NCBI GenBank assembly: GCA_002496955.1
Contig: DALZ01000005.1
Location: forward strand, 5,092 to 21,755
Direction of reading: 5' to 3'
DNA from: Euryarchaeota archaeon UBA128
Lineage (GTDB): Archaea; Thermoplasmatota; Poseidoniia; Poseidoniales; Poseidoniaceae
DNA: 16,664 nt
Every line of letters begins with the position of its first letter. The first letter of the stretch is position 1. Positions 16,358 to 16,664 of this stretch are shown here, in pieces. Below the pieces are notes generated by a model, which saw only the letters and a program-made list of their open reading frames with translations, searched no databases and had not been told where the DNA came from. Both the position numbers and the translations under genes were made by a program.

Positions 16358-16664
16358 GCATGTCTTACACATTATGCTGGTGCCGGTTTCACAATCAGCA
16401 CAAAATCTACCACGGCACTGAAAGCATCGGAAATCGAAAGCAGAAACTGGTTTTGAGCAATTAGGGTCTGCACAAATTTCATTTGACTTAGCCTCATTTT
16501 TTGCCACGCCTTCAGAGACATTATCCCAGAAGTTAGCACTTAATTTCTTAGATTTATTTTGACGACTTGGACTAACTTCTGAAACTTGGGATGGACTTTG
16601 CATACTCAATCCTAGTGTTGTCATGACAAATTGATTTTGGAAAAACGGCTTTGCAGCTTTTTCC
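16352..16664 (-). CDS. Eight-cysteine zinc-finger protein, possibly cut by the window edge
   Basis: Counted from the first ATG (16624) it has 90 residues: a polar, probably disordered N-terminal half and a C-terminal cysteine domain with C51, C56, C67, C70, C75, C78, C86 and C89. The spacing C-x4-C-x10-C-x2-C-x4-C-x2-C-x7-C-x2-C, with FDFRCFQCRGRFCADC in the middle, resembles AN1-type or other cross-brace fingers binding two zinc ions, but with cysteine where AN1 has histidine. The frame is open from 16664 to that ATG and reads EKAAKPFFQNQFV, so the real start may lie outside the window and 16624 may be internal. No ribosome-binding site is visible before 16624. It may bind nucleic acid or protein. 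Its last six bases overlap the helicase gene's end. Confidence 0.72.
   Translation of the reverse strand, partial: EKAAKPFFQNQFVMTTLGLSMQSPSQVSEVSPSRQNKSKKLSANFWDNVSEGVAKNEAKSNEICADPNCSKPVSAFDFRCFQCRGRFCADCETGTSIMCKTCS

Overview
The window looks like a piece of an archaeal chromosome of moderate to low GC. Archaeal signs are the archaeal/eukaryotic-type tyrosyl-tRNA synthetase, TATA-like boxes ahead of transcription units, Shine-Dalgarno sites of the GGTGA/GAGGTGA type, and GTG starts. With an ETF pair, an aerobic-type acyl-CoA dehydrogenase, secreted beta-propellers and densely packed genes on alternating strands, the best guess is a marine planktonic euryarchaeote of the Poseidoniales (Marine Group II) kind. 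That placement is inferred from gene content and was not tested by any search.

Layout: (1) 1-3631, plus strand: 5'-truncated purF, a cytoplasmic beta-propeller protein with a C-terminal PKD-like domain, and a glyoxalase II-like metallo-hydrolase. (2) 3632-7081, minus strand: a small coiled-coil protein, tyrS, etfB, etfA. Two of these junctions (7081 gene to tyrS, and etfB to etfA) have the upstream TGA stop built into the downstream Shine-Dalgarno site; etfBA appears to have its own promoter. (3) 7169-9581, plus strand: a signal-peptide and membrane-anchored beta-propeller, then glutaryl-CoA dehydrogenase. (4) 9582-12043, minus strand: two head-to-head prenyl synthases, one squalene-synthase-like and one phytoene-synthase-like, separated by a 107-base gap with a TATA-like box and a perfect 14-base palindrome. 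(5) 12232-16357, plus strand: a protein with two zinc ribbons and a long Gly/Pro/Arg/Lys-rich repeat tail, followed after 4 bases by a 930-residue superfamily 2 helicase. (6) 16352 to the edge, minus strand: an eight-cysteine zinc-finger protein whose frame stays open to the end of the window.

How the genes may work together: glutaryl-CoA dehydrogenase passes electrons to the EtfAB flavoprotein encoded nearby, pointing to oxidation of glutaryl-CoA from lysine or tryptophan breakdown linked to respiration. The two prenyl synthases point to C30/C40 isoprenoids such as squalene or carotenoids. The zinc-ribbon/low-complexity protein and the helicase form a tight two-gene unit of unknown function and are the best candidate here for something undescribed. 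The PurF fragment resembles the gammaproteobacterial (E. coli) form unusually closely, which suggests gene transfer from bacteria. No gene-free stretch exceeds 188 bases, and all three convergent junctions have no spacer at all. I saw no tRNA, rRNA, CRISPR array, insertion sequence or transposase.
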